Assembly (NCBI GenBank): GCA_040285825.1
Contig: JAUPSS010000001.1
Location: forward strand, 1,984,001 to 2,048,000
Direction of reading: 5' to 3'
DNA length: 64,000 bases
Source of the DNA: Eukaryota sp. TZLM1-RC
Taxonomy: Eukaryota; Metamonada: BaSk clade
The notes beneath the pieces were generated by a model. It was not told where the DNA came from. It made no database searches and saw only the letters and a program-made list of their open reading frames with translations. This document shows positions 17,826-27,930 of this stretch, piece by piece (position 1 is the first letter of the stretch; each line of letters starts with the position of its first letter). The position numbers were made by a program, and so were the translations under genes.

Positions 17826-19469
17826 TCACAGAAAGGGTCCTAAATTAAATCCCTTGGGAAACCCCCTTCCTGAAACGGAAGGTGAACTTCCAAGTAGATT
17901 TTCCCCACTATCCCGACCTAGTTCCCGACCCAAAACGCCATTGTTACCCCCAACACTAGTTTCAGACTTGATACCCATTCGCTGCTTATACTTCCTTAAA
18001 CGCTCTTCATGGAAAGAATCTAATGGTCGAGTGAAAGAGACTGGGGTGTTCAGAGCGGGGAAATTACCTTCCATTATAAAAGGATGCATCAGGGCTTGTT
18101 GTACAGAAATTCTTTTGAGAGGATCAACTACAAGACATTCTTCTATAAATGAAATAAAAATGTTGCGCTCATTTTTCACAATACTGTCATCCTCTGAATT
18201 GGAGGGTAATGGGTAATTATGAATGATATCGGGTAAGTACCTAAACTTAAAGTACCTTTTGCTTTGTGGAACGGGGCATCTTTGCTCCGAGTAATAGTCT
18301 TGTTCTGATTTAAGCTGAAACGAAGAGGGATTTGGGACAGGTCTTTTGGCTTCATATTCATAAGTCAAACCTCGCCGAACTACTGATTTGTGTCGGATTC
18401 CACCATGGCAAGCACCTTGGGAATGATCAAGATGAAAGAAATTTCGGGTGTTTTTTGCTTTAATCAACATGTAATCAGGAGGAATTCCAATCATTTCGAT
18501 TATTCTCGACAGTTGTGAATACTGCGAGACCCCCGGAAAAAGAGGCAAACCTAGAAATAGCTCAGCCGCTATGCATCCCAGAGACCAAATATCAATGCAG
18601 TTGTTGTAAGGCAGACCCAGAATAACTTCTGGTGCCCGGTAGAACCGAGATTGGATATATGAATAAGCAGTTTCGTCCTCGTAACAACTAGATCCAAAGT
18701 CAATAACTTTAACGGAAGGAGTAGTAGCGTCAACTAAAAGAATGTTTTCTGGTTTTAAATCACAATGGATAATATGACACTGGTCTAATATTGACATTGC
18801 AACAAGTATTTGGCGTAAGAGAACTCTTATAAACGATACAGAGAGGCCTCTAAACTGGTTTTGCTTAATTAATTCATACAGATTGACAGAAAGTAGCTCA
18901 AATGCAATACACAAATGATTCTTATGGACAAAGTACTCTGTCATTCTGATTAAATGGTGCTCATCATGAGGATCTTCTTCTAACAAATGTTGAAGTATAC
19001 GAACTTCCATTAGAGCTTGTTTGTAGTAGGCGTGTTTGTTCTTAATGATTTTAACAGCAAAGTGGCGCTTGTCTTGGAGCCTGAGACATTGGACGACCTG
19101 GCCAAAGGTCCCCTGGCCTAGCATTTGGATGACTTGGTAGGAGGAGGTAGAGGAAGCTCCAATGATGTCGTGCACGTGAATGATAAGATCAGAGTTGGCG
19201 TTGTCGTTGCCGTTGTTGGAGACAGGCTGGTTGGGCTTGGTGAGTACACGGCGAGGGTTGGCAGACGGGGAGTAGCTAAAGTTAGAGTTGCAGTTGCAAT
19301 AGCATTGATTGAGATTTAGGGTAAGGTGCTTGAGAGGCTGTGGTAAGACTAGTAGATGATTCATACAGAAAGAGAAGGTCGCTGTATCAAGGTGTCGGGA
19401 ACTTTGTAGGAGCGGCGAAAACAAGTACGCCCACCATGATTGAACAGCATGGTTTATATGAAGAAGCAC
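17826..19469 (-). CDS. YAK1-like dual-specificity (DYRK family) protein kinase
   Basis: 547 residues. The kinase domain spans about 110-490: glycine loop GQGTFG (118-123), Lys of FAVK (140), catalytic HCDLKPEN (235-242), DFG (257-259), and the DYRK activation loop YSYIQSRFYRAPE (269-281), in which the second Tyr of YxY is replaced by YSYIQ as usual. ALMEVRILQHL, NLYELIKQNQFRGLS and IDIWSLGCIAAELFLGLPLFPG match YAK1 rather than DYRK1 or HIPK in my recollection. YAK1 kinases link nutrient and stress signals to growth arrest. An insertion of basic and Tyr-rich sequence lies between subdomains X and XI. The annotated start at 19469 may be early: Met36 (19364) begins a cleaner N-terminus. Confidence 0.85.
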   Translation of the reverse strand: MLLHINHAVQSWWAYLFSPLLQSSRHLDTATFSFCMNHLLVLPQPLKHLTLNLNQCYCNCNSNFSYSPSANPRRVLTKPNQPVSNNGNDNANSDLIIHVHDIIGASSTSSYQVIQMLGQGTFGQVVQCLRLQDKRHFAVKIIKNKHAYYKQALMEVRILQHLLEEDPHDEHHLIRMTEYFVHKNHLCIAFELLSVNLYELIKQNQFRGLSVSFIRVLLRQILVAMSILDQCHIIHCDLKPENILLVDATTPSVKVIDFGSSCYEDETAYSYIQSRFYRAPEVILGLPYNNCIDIWSLGCIAAELFLGLPLFPGVSQYSQLSRIIEMIGIPPDYMLIKAKNTRNFFHLDHSQGACHGGIRHKSVVRRGLTYEYEAKRPVPNPSSFQLKSEQDYYSEQRCPVPQSKRYFKFRYLPDIIHNYPLPSNSEDDSIVKNERNIFISFIEECLVVDPLKRISVQQALMHPFIMEGNFPALNTPVSFTRPLDSFHEERLRKYKQRMGIKSETSVGGNNGVLGRELGRDSGENLLGSSPSVSGRGFPKGFNLGPFL

Positions 19470-19927
19470 AATGTAGAGGGTATCAACTCGCTGTAAACAA
19501 GGGTATCAAAAAACTGTCAATTGGAAATCGTTAAATTTGGAATTGAAACAAAAAGATTGGAATTGCAAACAAAATAGGTTCTCGGATTAGCTTCTAGATT
19601 TAACTTAATTAACTCTAGACTTCTAGATTTGATTCTGGAATCAAACAGACTTAAAGTTGTATACTCCAAAAACTCATTATTGATCTGTAAACCTAAATAG
19701 AGTTTTCTAAGGCAAACTTGTGTAAGTACTTGCAGCACTAAAAGAATTGTTCTCCATCAGCCTTCTGCATGCACAACACACTAGGTAAAAATTGAATAGT
19801 TTATAATCAATTACAAAAAAAGGACGAAACATTTTGACAAATACTAAAAGCAATTCAAAAAAAGCCACAAAAACAAATTAAACTAAATAAATTAAATAAA
19901 CTAAAAACATCACAACAAAACAAAAAT
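19470..19927. other. intergenic, no gene seen
   Basis: Spacer between the 5' end of the kinase gene and the 3' end of the 320-residue gene; both read leftward. A 73-codon reverse frame (19517-19738) lacks family features and is not called. A-rich runs near 19800-19925 fit a 3' untranslated region. Confidence 0.45.
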
Positions 19928-20890
19928 CTACTTATCTTCAAGATCGTCAGCATCAATGACATTAACATTATCTTCAGCGGCATTATTAACCAAGCTTAAC
20001 AGATCCTTCTCAACAGCTTCTTCTTCCTCTTCTTCCTTGAATGAATCCATCACAAAAGTCACCCCACTTTCGAGGACATGGACACTTGGCTGGCGGGGAA
20101 GTTCCTGTTTGACGAGAGAAATGGCTTCATCAAGGGTTGACGGCAAGGAGGTGGTGGAGGAGAAGTAAGATAAAAGAGAGGAATGGTCAAACAAGCCATG
20201 ATTTTCAATAAGATTAAACAACACTAAAACATAGAGAAGAGACGATAGCTTGGAGAATGAATGATACGAAAGAAGAACACCTTTCAGAATAACGGGGGTA
20301 ACACTAATGGGAGAGGAAAGAAACGGATAAGAGTCATATGGTGAAGGAAGAAAGTCAATAGTGAGATCAGGGAAGATGAAGGTAAGGAGAACATGAGAAG
20401 GATCGACGGAGAGGGTCTGACATGATGTGATGAAGAAGGAGGATGTAGAAACGATTGAGTCTTTGTTGAATGTGGCAAGATACTCTGCCGCAGAGAGATA
20501 GCGGGCGAGGAGATGAACAAGATGGGGTTGTGCATGCGAAGGTACGTCTAGAGGGGACGTGGATTTGAAGAGTAAGAGAAATGTCAACCATTTTTCAGTG
20601 ATTTGAAACAACTGAGTAGCAGATTCTACAGAGTAAGATTGTGGTATATATGTACAGACTTCGGTTGATATATAGGAAAGGAGGGGATAAGCCGATAAAC
20701 CAATAGATGCAAGGGCAGCGCGATTGGCTGGTGAAAGTTCTAGTTCGACAACGTTTGTTTGAGTGGGATCGGATGTAAGGTATTTTAGTGGAATCTCTAT
20801 GGATGAAGGACTTTGTAAGGAAGTTATGTCCTGTAGCAGAGCTATCAGCCTTTCAGAAGATAAGTTTGGATTAAAGATCTCTGTGTTCAT
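19928..20890 (-). CDS. hypothetical protein, alpha-helical with acidic tail
   Basis: 320 residues that I do not recognise. The body is Leu/Ser-rich with long amphipathic helices (for example LFQITEKWLTFLLLF, KLSSLLYVLVLFNLIENHG), without a signal peptide or continuous membrane spans. It ends in an acidic region (EEEEEEAVEKDLLSLV..., NVNVIDADDLEDK). A helical repeat or scaffold subunit is conceivable. Single frame, clear start at 20890, no introns seen. Confidence 0.6.
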   Translation of the reverse strand: MNTEIFNPNLSSERLIALLQDITSLQSPSSIEIPLKYLTSDPTQTNVVELELSPANRAALASIGLSAYPLLSYISTEVCTYIPQSYSVESATQLFQITEKWLTFLLLFKSTSPLDVPSHAQPHLVHLLARYLSAAEYLATFNKDSIVSTSSFFITSCQTLSVDPSHVLLTFIFPDLTIDFLPSPYDSYPFLSSPISVTPVILKGVLLSYHSFSKLSSLLYVLVLFNLIENHGLFDHSSLLSYFSSTTSLPSTLDEAISLVKQELPRQPSVHVLESGVTFVMDSFKEEEEEEAVEKDLLSLVNNAAEDNVNVIDADDLEDK

Positions 20891-21004
20891 TGTAACAGAT
20901 ATTGTCTATAACAATGAAATAAGTGTCCTTTTTACACCAATGTAGAGGGACTGAGTTTTTCAGAAGTGACAGCTTTATTTTTGAAGAAATATTTATTTAT
21001 CTAA

Positions 21005-21620
21005 TCAGGAATAAAAAATCATGTTAACCACAACTAAAACTCCACATCCTCAAAATCTGCCTCCCATATGTCAAAAAAGTTGATTACTAAAGATTCAGAA
21101 AAATTTGCCAAAAGAAGAGAGTGAATCAGAAATTAATTTCACCATTCCCTTAAAAATAGAAAATACAAACTCTGTTTTGCCAGTAAACACGATTGAAAAT
21201 TCTTCCAGTTCTTTCCTTTACAACTACAACAAAATCCTCCAGGAAAGCCATAGCAGCCTTACTTAGAGATCCAAGCAAAGAAAAAACAAAGGGACATAAA
21301 TTATATTGGGCATGAGAATTTCCATTAATCGAGGAAATGGGTTTCGCATATTTAGCAATTTTATATTTTTCGCCTGCAAGAAGAGGATTATTTACATCCG
21401 AGTTAATGAGATGTTCGTTAGAGGAATTGATATCACTAGGCAAATTATCTAATTCTAATTGAAGTTATTTTAAGCAGAAATTTGATTCGAATTTGAATAG
21501 ATGAACATCATAAGAAAACATTTTGAAAAATTCAAAAATAAAATTTTAACCACCTCCAAAAATGCTGCTTTACACAAAATCGAAGATTTAGTGAAACCAA
21601 TTCCACCCAAAAAGTCAAAG
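21005..21620 (-). mobile_element. LINE-B copy with internal deletion
   Basis: The C-terminal half (open 21150-21443: NSSNEHLINSDVNNPLLAG... YWQNR) is joined directly to a piece from far upstream in the element (about 21424-21620: ELDNLPSDI and, further out, a degraded NFGGIGFTKSS-like stretch). Compared with 3721-4847 about 600 bp are missing between NLPSDI and NSSNEHL. The tail matches the other LINE-B 3' ends (ACTCCACATCCTC on the + strand). Confidence 0.8.
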
Positions 21621-21639
21621 ATTTTCTAAGACCCTTCAA

Positions 21640-22060
21640 CCGTGCCTGTTTGTAGGTGTACTGGTCTATCTCCACCATTTACATGTGCTTCCATCACTGC
21701 CAACATATTCAGCGAAGCATTTCGATCTCTATTCCACAAACTTTTGCATCATTTACACATGGTAATCCTGTGACGAGTAGACATCTCATACCTCCTTCAT
21801 GGTCTTGGATTTCTGCACCATCGGAATGTTTCAACTGTTTTCTCCGCTTTTTTACAATTGAAACATCAACAACTGGTTCGAAACTCATCTTCTAAAAAGA
21901 CCTTATAACCAGCCTTATTAAATAAAATTCTCAACCCTTTTCCTTTCGTAGGTTCTTTGAATTTCTTGTGTTTTCGTTGTTCCCAGTCTCTGATTCCAAT
22001 AACTACTTGGCTGGGATCACCAATTACTGATTTGATTTCCTGGATCATCTTCGCCTCAGA
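21640..22060 (-). pseudogene. Fanzor (eukaryotic TnpB-like nuclease) relic 1
   Basis: The reverse strand shows the C-terminal part of a TnpB/Fanzor-type RuvC nuclease in broken frames. The open piece 21866-22048 reads DPSQVVIGIRDWEQRKHKK, EPTKGKGLRILFNKAGYKV and FLEDEFRTSC. The next frames give FNCKKAEK and finally CKSLWNRDRNASLNM. This is the Fanzor order: (G)DW, PTKGxG, the RuvC-II Glu in DE(F/Y)RTS, CxxC zinc ribbon, and the RuvC-III Asp in WNRDxNA. A stop directly after RTSC and several shifts make it non-functional. Relic 2 on the other strand is a divergent homologue. Confidence 0.75.
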
Positions 22061-22315
22061 CCTTGTGCGATTGATCTCAACCCATCACTTTATTACAGCA
22101 TTAGAAAGTGTTTATTGTAGTAATAAGTTTTTTATAAGAATTTTTTATTTTATTTTGGAAATTCTAAACCCAACATTCTCTTCAAAATTTCGATTCCCTC
22201 AAATCTCACTTAGAGAGAGTTCCACCAAACCCATCTAGCGGCTTTGGTATGTGAATGATGGATTGTTTAGATGTTGATTCACAAGTTGAGCAATAAACAT
22301 ACTTTATTATAAGAA

Positions 22316-22395
22316 TAAGAGAAGCAATGGCGAGAAAACATCCAGATCAGGATCTTGTTGAGGAAATCTTGGTTCATTAAATTGAGTTCATTTAA
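22316..22395 (+). mobile_element. LINE-F 3' end relic
   Basis: About 80 bp matching the last LINE-F codons (AREAMARKHPDQDLVEEILVH-like) and the first bases after its stop. It is much shorter than a functional unit. It lies between the two Fanzor relics. Confidence 0.55.
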
Positions 22396-22796
22396 AATGG
22401 ATGAATGAATTTGAAGATGCGATTGGAGGTCCTGAAGATGACATTCTAGTGATGGGTGACTGGAAGCAAACCAATTTTAAACATCTGCCACCTACAACAA
22501 ATGTTTGAAAGATGTTTAAAAAACGTAACTTCCGTCTATTGCTGCTGGATGAATATAGAACAAGTTGTCGATGTCATGCATGTGTACTCGAGGGAAAAGA
22601 ACGTGAAAATGTAAAGAAGCATCGAGTACCTAATCCAAGACCTTACAGGAGAGCAAAGACTCCAACGGTCCTAAGACATGGATTACTCACTTGCAAGAAG
22701 TGTGGATGTCTATGGAATCATAATGTCAATGCTGTTCTTAATATGATTCATGTTGTGGATGAGTATATCAAAGGAATGAAAGACCTCAAGTTTTGA
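22396..22796 (+). pseudogene. Fanzor (eukaryotic TnpB-like nuclease) relic 2
   Basis: C-terminal part of a Fanzor-like nuclease. Upstream of a stop (22508-22510) the frame reads EDAIGGPEDDILVMGDWKQ and HLPPTTNV. After it, 22512-22796 (94 residues) reads MFKKRNFRLLLLDEYRTSCRC, CHAC, then LRHGLLTCKKCGCLWNHNVNAVLNM. The RuvC-II Glu and both CxxC pairs of the zinc ribbon are kept, but the RuvC-III Asp is replaced by Asn (WNHN instead of WNRD). The in-frame stop and the lost catalytic Asp argue for an inactive copy. The N-terminal half is absent. Confidence 0.75.
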
Positions 22797-22880
22797 AAAG
22801 ATCAACTTGATTCATTTCATCTTCATCTTCCAGTAATCTCAACGTGTTACTTCTATTTGACTTTTTTGTGCTGCTAGCCG

Positions 22881-23147
22881 ATGTCCAGTTCCAGCTCTCT
22901 TTCTCTCTCTAATCAGCATTATAAGGATATCCAGTGGCGTCTTGATGTGTGTCTTTCATCACGAACTCTACGTCAACAGTGCACTCCTCGTTTCACCCTT
23001 TCTCTTGCCACAGAAGACCAAAATACACATGAAATCAAGAATCACTTCATAGAATCAGACTACTCCACGTTGAAGAACGTCTTAACCAAGCTTGAAGCTG
23101 CTCTACATGCTTCTTCTACCTCAAGGGTGCAACGGATGATCAAATAA
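22881..23147 (+). CDS. short COMM-domain protein (COMMD6-like)
   Basis: 88 residues, essentially one COMM domain: a short Ser-rich lead, then IQWRLDVCLSSRTLRQQCTPRFTLSL, an acidic loop (TEDQNTHEIKNHF) and a C-terminal helix (STLKNVLTKLEAALHASS). The 'W(R/K)LDV..SS........P...L.L' signature and the closing 'L..KLE.A' are typical. COMMD proteins form the ten-subunit Commander complex that recycles endosomal cargo with retromer-like assemblies. COMMD6 is the family member without an N-terminal helical domain (about 85 residues), which fits. No exon upstream is needed: an ATG at 22881 starts the protein. Confidence 0.6.
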   Translation: MSSSSSLSLSNQHYKDIQWRLDVCLSSRTLRQQCTPRFTLSLATEDQNTHEIKNHFIESDYSTLKNVLTKLEAALHASSTSRVQRMIK

Positions 23148-23461
23148 GTTTCTTAGTGGTCTTTTGTTTATATAATAAAGTTGTTTTATTCTCTTCTTGC
23201 TTCTTGCTTTTTTATCACATCTCTCATTGTTTGTGATATCATCACTGTCCACTTCTGTGAATCAAACATCTAAATGTGTTGTTGGTCAAGTGACATAACG
23301 TTGCTAGTGTAAAATATACATTTATAATTGAATCTATATCGTGCCACCATAATTAATACCAATAATATAATATTTGTTTGATCAATTGATTCTAACTTGT
23401 ACCAGTCAAATTTTATTAATTATTTTTGTTATTCTCTGCAAATAATGATTATAGCAGAAAA
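23148..23461. other. intergenic, no gene seen
   Basis: AT-rich spacer after the COMM gene. No ORF or repeat was recognised. Confidence 0.5.
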
Positions 23462-23707
23462 TCACTGAGGTTGACACACAACATTGAAAAGAATCCATGG
23501 ACGAGTATAACTGCACCAGGCCATGTTTGGTGAAAAATCAACAAAGATGGAACTACAGAGTAAACACTGTCCACTTATTGTGAAAGAGACCCTGGAGTGA
23601 GGGGGCACTTCATCTACATTGTCATAATCACATAAGCTCATGCTGATTGGCAAGATTTCTTGTTTGAATTTGTTGAAGAGAAAATCTTCTTCCAACTCTG
23701 ATTCCAT
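23462..23707 (-). CDS. small hypothetical ORF, divergent from the CFAP53-like gene
   Basis: 81-residue frame with an acidic N-terminus (MESELEEDFLFNKFKQE) and a Cys/Phe-containing second half. It starts 27 bp from the CFAP53-like start on the opposite strand, so it could be a divergent small gene. It has no recognisable domain and the end may be wrong if a short intron is present. Chance ORF is a real alternative. Confidence 0.25.
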   Translation of the reverse strand: MESELEEDFLFNKFKQEILPISMSLCDYDNVDEVPPHSRVSFTISGQCLLCSSIFVDFSPNMAWCSYTRPWILFNVVCQPQ

Positions 23708-23734
23708 TGTGATAGACTGTTATAATCTGCAAGA

Positions 23735-25144
23735 ATGGTCTTTGGGGAACACATCATCCATCACAGGCGTGCCCAAGAAGATACACGTCGCTCCTACATC
23801 GACTACACCACTACCCAACACAAACTTTGTTCTGTGGCTTCATTTGAAGAACGTGTGCATAAACATGACCAAAAACGTCAACTTTCACAACACTACAACT
23901 CTCTTCTCAATGAAAAAAGGGCCTCTCTTGACTCTCGTCGCCGTCGCCTAGCTGCTCGTTATGCCACAGATCTTGAATCATGGCTAGCTGGACTTAAAAA
24001 TCTACAAGAACCTCCTGAAGCACGCCGACAACGCATCATGACACAAGCTCGGTCTCTCCAACAATCTCGTCTAGCTGCTAGTAAGAAGGAAGCTGAAGAA
24101 AAGGAACAACTGCGTTGGGAACAATCATGTGATGCTCTGAGAAGCGCGAAATCTCAACTTTTGGCGGAAGAAACGGCTCGTCTCTGGGCTCTACAAATAG
24201 ATGAGAAGAAAGCGAGGGAATCTATGGATAATGAAATCAATGGTATCTTTGACTCACTTGCGTTGGAAAATGATAAAAAGCGTGTAGAAGAAGAAAAGAG
24301 AAAAGAAAAGGATCGTAAAGATCGTGATGCCAAGGGAAAAATCGAACTTGACCGGCAAATGGAAATCAAGGTCAATCAGGAACGTGAGTTGCAGTTAGAA
24401 AAGGAAGCTGAATTGAAAAAGTTGAGGGATTTGTGGGAGAAGGAGGAAGAAAATACGATTTTATTGGAGGAAATGAAACAAAAAGAAGCGGCTGATTTAA
24501 GATTTGAATTAAATCGTATTAATAAATTAATCCAAGACGAAAAAAATCGAAAATTATTAGAAGAAGCTAAAAAGGATCGTGAAATTTTAGAACATCAAAT
24601 TAAACAAGCTGAACTAGAAGATGCTAAAGAACATTACAAAGCTCAACTGAAAAAACAACGTGAGCAAGAATCATTCAGGAATAATCAATTGTTGAAGCAA
24701 AAAATTCAAGAAGATGAAGCCACCATTGATCGTCTGTGTCAGGAAGCTGCTGATAAAGAATTTGCGAGGAGAGAGGCACGTTGGAGAATGGAGGAGGAGG
24801 CAAGAAGAAAGCTGTTGGAAGAATGTGATGCTTTCAGAAGAAATGAGATTAAAAAGAGGATAGAAGGGTACGAGAAGAAGAGAGAAGATGAGAGGAAGGA
24901 GGCAGCTGAGATTAATGCTATGTTGAGGAAGGCTGAGCTGATGGAGAGAGAGGAAGAGGTGAAGAAAAGGTTTGAAGCAATTGAGTTGGCAAAGTTTCAG
25001 AAAGAGCAGCAATTGGAGAAGGAAAAAGTCTGTGAATTGGAAAAAGAGAAAAAGTTAAAAGAGGAAAAAGAAATGTTGAGAAAGAATGCTGAAGAAGAAC
25101 AGAAAATTAGAGAATATTTGGCAATGTCGAGGAGCAAAAGGTGA
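23735..25144 (+). CDS. CFAP53-like axonemal coiled-coil protein (TPH domain)
   Basis: 469 residues, almost wholly helical and charged from about residue 40. The N-terminal module EERVHKHDQKRQLSQHY, then LNEKRASLDSRRRRL, then LQEPPEARRQRIMTQARSL resembles the CFAP53/CCDC11 start ('EERR.KL..LL...E......E..EE...RM...A..L'). The remainder is a trichohyalin-plectin-homology type coiled coil with many EEARRKLLEE and KKREDERKE units. CFAP53 is a microtubule inner protein of cilia and flagella, so this gene implies an axoneme. Other TPH proteins (MNS1, CFAP45) are the alternatives. The single long frame has no intron. Confidence 0.6.
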   Translation: MVFGEHIIHHRRAQEDTRRSYIDYTTTQHKLCSVASFEERVHKHDQKRQLSQHYNSLLNEKRASLDSRRRRLAARYATDLESWLAGLKNLQEPPEARRQRIMTQARSLQQSRLAASKKEAEEKEQLRWEQSCDALRSAKSQLLAEETARLWALQIDEKKARESMDNEINGIFDSLALENDKKRVEEEKRKEKDRKDRDAKGKIELDRQMEIKVNQERELQLEKEAELKKLRDLWEKEEENTILLEEMKQKEAADLRFELNRINKLIQDEKNRKLLEEAKKDREILEHQIKQAELEDAKEHYKAQLKKQREQESFRNNQLLKQKIQEDEATIDRLCQEAADKEFARREARWRMEEEARRKLLEECDAFRRNEIKKRIEGYEKKREDERKEAAEINAMLRKAELMEREEEVKKRFEAIELAKFQKEQQLEKEKVCELEKEKKLKEEKEMLRKNAEEEQKIREYLAMSRSKR

Positions 25145-25550
25145 TTTTTAATAAATTAATTGTACTTTTTTTGGGGTTTATTGTCCTATTATCAACAACT
25201 TGTTTAATGCAGCAGATATAAATGGATTTACATTGAATTTCAAATTAAAATTGCTCATTTTCACAGTGCTCTAAGAATTCAGCAATGCTGAAGCTGGGGG
25301 TGTTTTTCACCGATTGATGATGAATGAAAAGGCTCACATCGACGTTGAAAAGGCAAATGTCCAATCTACATTTACATAAGGAAGGGAAATCAAATATCAA
25401 AGAGGAAAAGTCGTTTTCATAAGAAACAACATTGATAGATTGTTGAGGAATTAATCATTCAATATCAAAACGTAAACACAAAAAAACAAAATAAAAAATG
25501 ACAAAACAAAATAAAAAATGACAAAAATGACAAAAAATTTATTGTCTAAA
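25145..25550. other. intergenic spacer with A-rich tandem units
   Basis: Convergent 3' ends of the CFAP53-like and Hsp90 genes. At about 25478-25540 a unit of the form acaaaataaaaaatg recurs two to three times. No gene or LINE piece was seen. Confidence 0.5.
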
Positions 25551-27930
25551 CTACAGTTCTTCTTCAAAAGCTTCTTCAAAAACCTCCTCCTGAGGTTCAT
25601 CAAAATCTACCTCATAGTCGTCTTCTACTTCCTCCTCTGCTTCTTCCACTTCCTCTTCAACAACATCAGATGCCTTGACAATGTTCTTCATGATTGCTTC
25701 CATATCGACCTTATTGGAAGCAACTCCCAAATCATGAGAAAGAATTTTGTAAATCCTTGAAGCAAGTGCATTATAATCCGAGTATTCATAACCGGCTTGC
25801 AATAATGCAGCATCGTGTAACAGATGAATTGCAGATTTAATTTCTTCCTCAAGATTCTTGATCTGATCAGCATCCAAATCAGCTTCAAAAGTGTCTTCAG
25901 ATTCGTTTTCATCGGGCAAAAGTGCAAATTTGTCCTTCAAGCCAACTAAAACAGGGTGATAAGGGTTGATTTCAAGAATTCTACGTTGAGAATAGCCAGG
26001 AATCTTCTGAGAAGGGTCCAACTGTTGTTGTTGTCTGATCAAACGTTCCATGTTGGCACTAGCAGAACCAGTAGGATGAACCAAAGTAGCTGGTGAAGAG
26101 ACCAACCTCTTAGAGACTACCACTTTTTCAACGTCATTTTCTAATACAGTCTTCATATACTTTCGAACAGGCTCAAATTCCGTTTCCAAACGTTCAAAAT
26201 CAGGATTGTCGTCCTTTTCGTTAGCCTTGACGTCTTCCTTTGAAGCTGGAACAATCTCATGCTCGTCAAATCTGCCGACCGAAGCAACAGCAGGTTCATC
26301 CAAGGGGTCAGTGAATACTATAACTTCATAACCAGCCAGATGTAATTGTTCAACAAAAGGAAGAGAAAGACCACTTTCCAAAGAGTCAGCAACCACATAA
26401 TAAATCTGAGTTTGATGAGAGGGCATTCTTTCGATATATTCTTCAAAGGAAGTGGTATTATCCTTACCTGTGTGGGAAGAAGGGAATCTCATTAATCTTG
26501 AAAGTTTTTCTCTTGATTTAGTATCTTCAATCATTCCGACCTTGAGGAAACGGCCAAAATCGTTATAAAACTTGCTATACTCTTCAGGTTGATCCTTTGC
26601 GAGCTTCTTGAGCATATCAAGAGCTTTCTTTACTAATCTGTTTTGAATGGCCCTCAGAGCTTTGGTTTTTTGTAATTGTTCTCTTGATACATTCAAGGGC
26701 AAATCATCGGAATCGACAATACCCTTCAAGAAATTAAGCCAGCGAGGTAATAAATCAACCAAATCATCACCTATAAAGACACGCTTAACATAAAGACGAA
26801 GTTTGCATCGTTCAAATTCATCAATCAGATTGGTCACGTGATGCGATGGGACAAATAAAAGACCTCTAAATTCGTATTCTCCCTCTGCCTTGAAATGAGT
26901 ATAAGTGAGGGGGTCTTCTTCGTCGTTGCTTATTGACTTGTAAAAATCATTATATTCTTCCTGTTCGACTTCTCTTGGAGGTCTCATCCAGATAGCTGGT
27001 TGGTCGTTGATATGACGATAGTAAAACTTCTTTACCATTCTAGTTTTGGGAGTTTCCTCTTCTTTTTGATCTTCAACGTCATCATTTTGATCCACATCAT
27101 CACTTACTTCTTCTTCTTCTTCTTGACTAATCTCGACCTCCTCAGCAGGTATTTCTTCTTCAACCTCTTCATAATCATACAAATAAATAGGATAGGTAAT
27201 GAAACCAGAGTACTTCTTAATCAAACCTTCAAGCTTTACCATACCGAGATACTCATCTGCGTCTTCCTTCAAGTCTAATTCAATAGTAGTTCCTCTCACG
27301 ACAGAGAGATAGTCTTCATCAGTCTCTTCATAAATAGAGTATCCTTCCCGAGCGTCACTCTGCCACACTAAATGTGTATCATTGTTGTGTTTGGTGTGAA
27401 CGGTGATGAGGTCAGAGACGAGGAAGAGAGAGTAAAAACCAACACCAAATTGACCAATAGCATTCATATCTTGGGCTTTCATGGCCTCTACAAACTGTTG
27501 GGTTCCAGAGTTGGCAATGCGGCCAAGATAGTCGGAGAGGTGGGCGCGAGTGAGACCAGTACCGGTGTCGCTGATGTATAACTTACGAGTGTCATTGTCA
27601 GCGCGAATGCGAATATCCAAGCGGGTGAGGTCTCCGAGGGCCGAGGGGTCCTGGAGAGAGAGGTGGCGCATGCGGTCAATGGCGTCAGAAGCGTTGGAGA
27701 TGGCTTCACGGAGAAAAATGTCGGAGTTGGACTAAAGTTAGACAAAGGGATGGACGACATACATAAAGAGAATGGATAATGAGCTCCATAAGTCGAGACA
27801 CTTCGGCTGTGAAGGAGTGCTTCTCAGTGTTGGGAGGAGTAGGCGTTTCAGTTGGATTGGGGTCTGTGGTGTCTGCCATGACGGCGGAGACACATAGTGC
27901 CAAAAACGCTATGTATAGAATGTTGCGCAT
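25551..27930 (-). CDS. endoplasmic reticulum Hsp90 (GRP94-like)
   Basis: Two exons: 27763-27930 (56 codons) and 25551-27731, with a 31-bp intron at 27732-27762 (GTATGT...CTAAC...TTTAG on the gene strand). The join gives EVSRLMELIIHSLY followed by SNSDIFLREAISNASDA, the Hsp90 ATP-binding start. About 782 residues. Residues 1-20 are a signal peptide (ILYIAFLALCVSAVMA). The ATPase shows DTGTGLTRAHL and GQFGVGFYS. An acidic linker (about 230-290) is followed by the middle domain (NLPLNVSREQLQ) and the C-terminal dimerisation domain. The C-terminus is EEVFEEAFEEEL: it ends in EEEL, not KDEL. The signal peptide and linker favour GRP94 over the mitochondrial or cytosolic forms. Confidence 0.9.
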
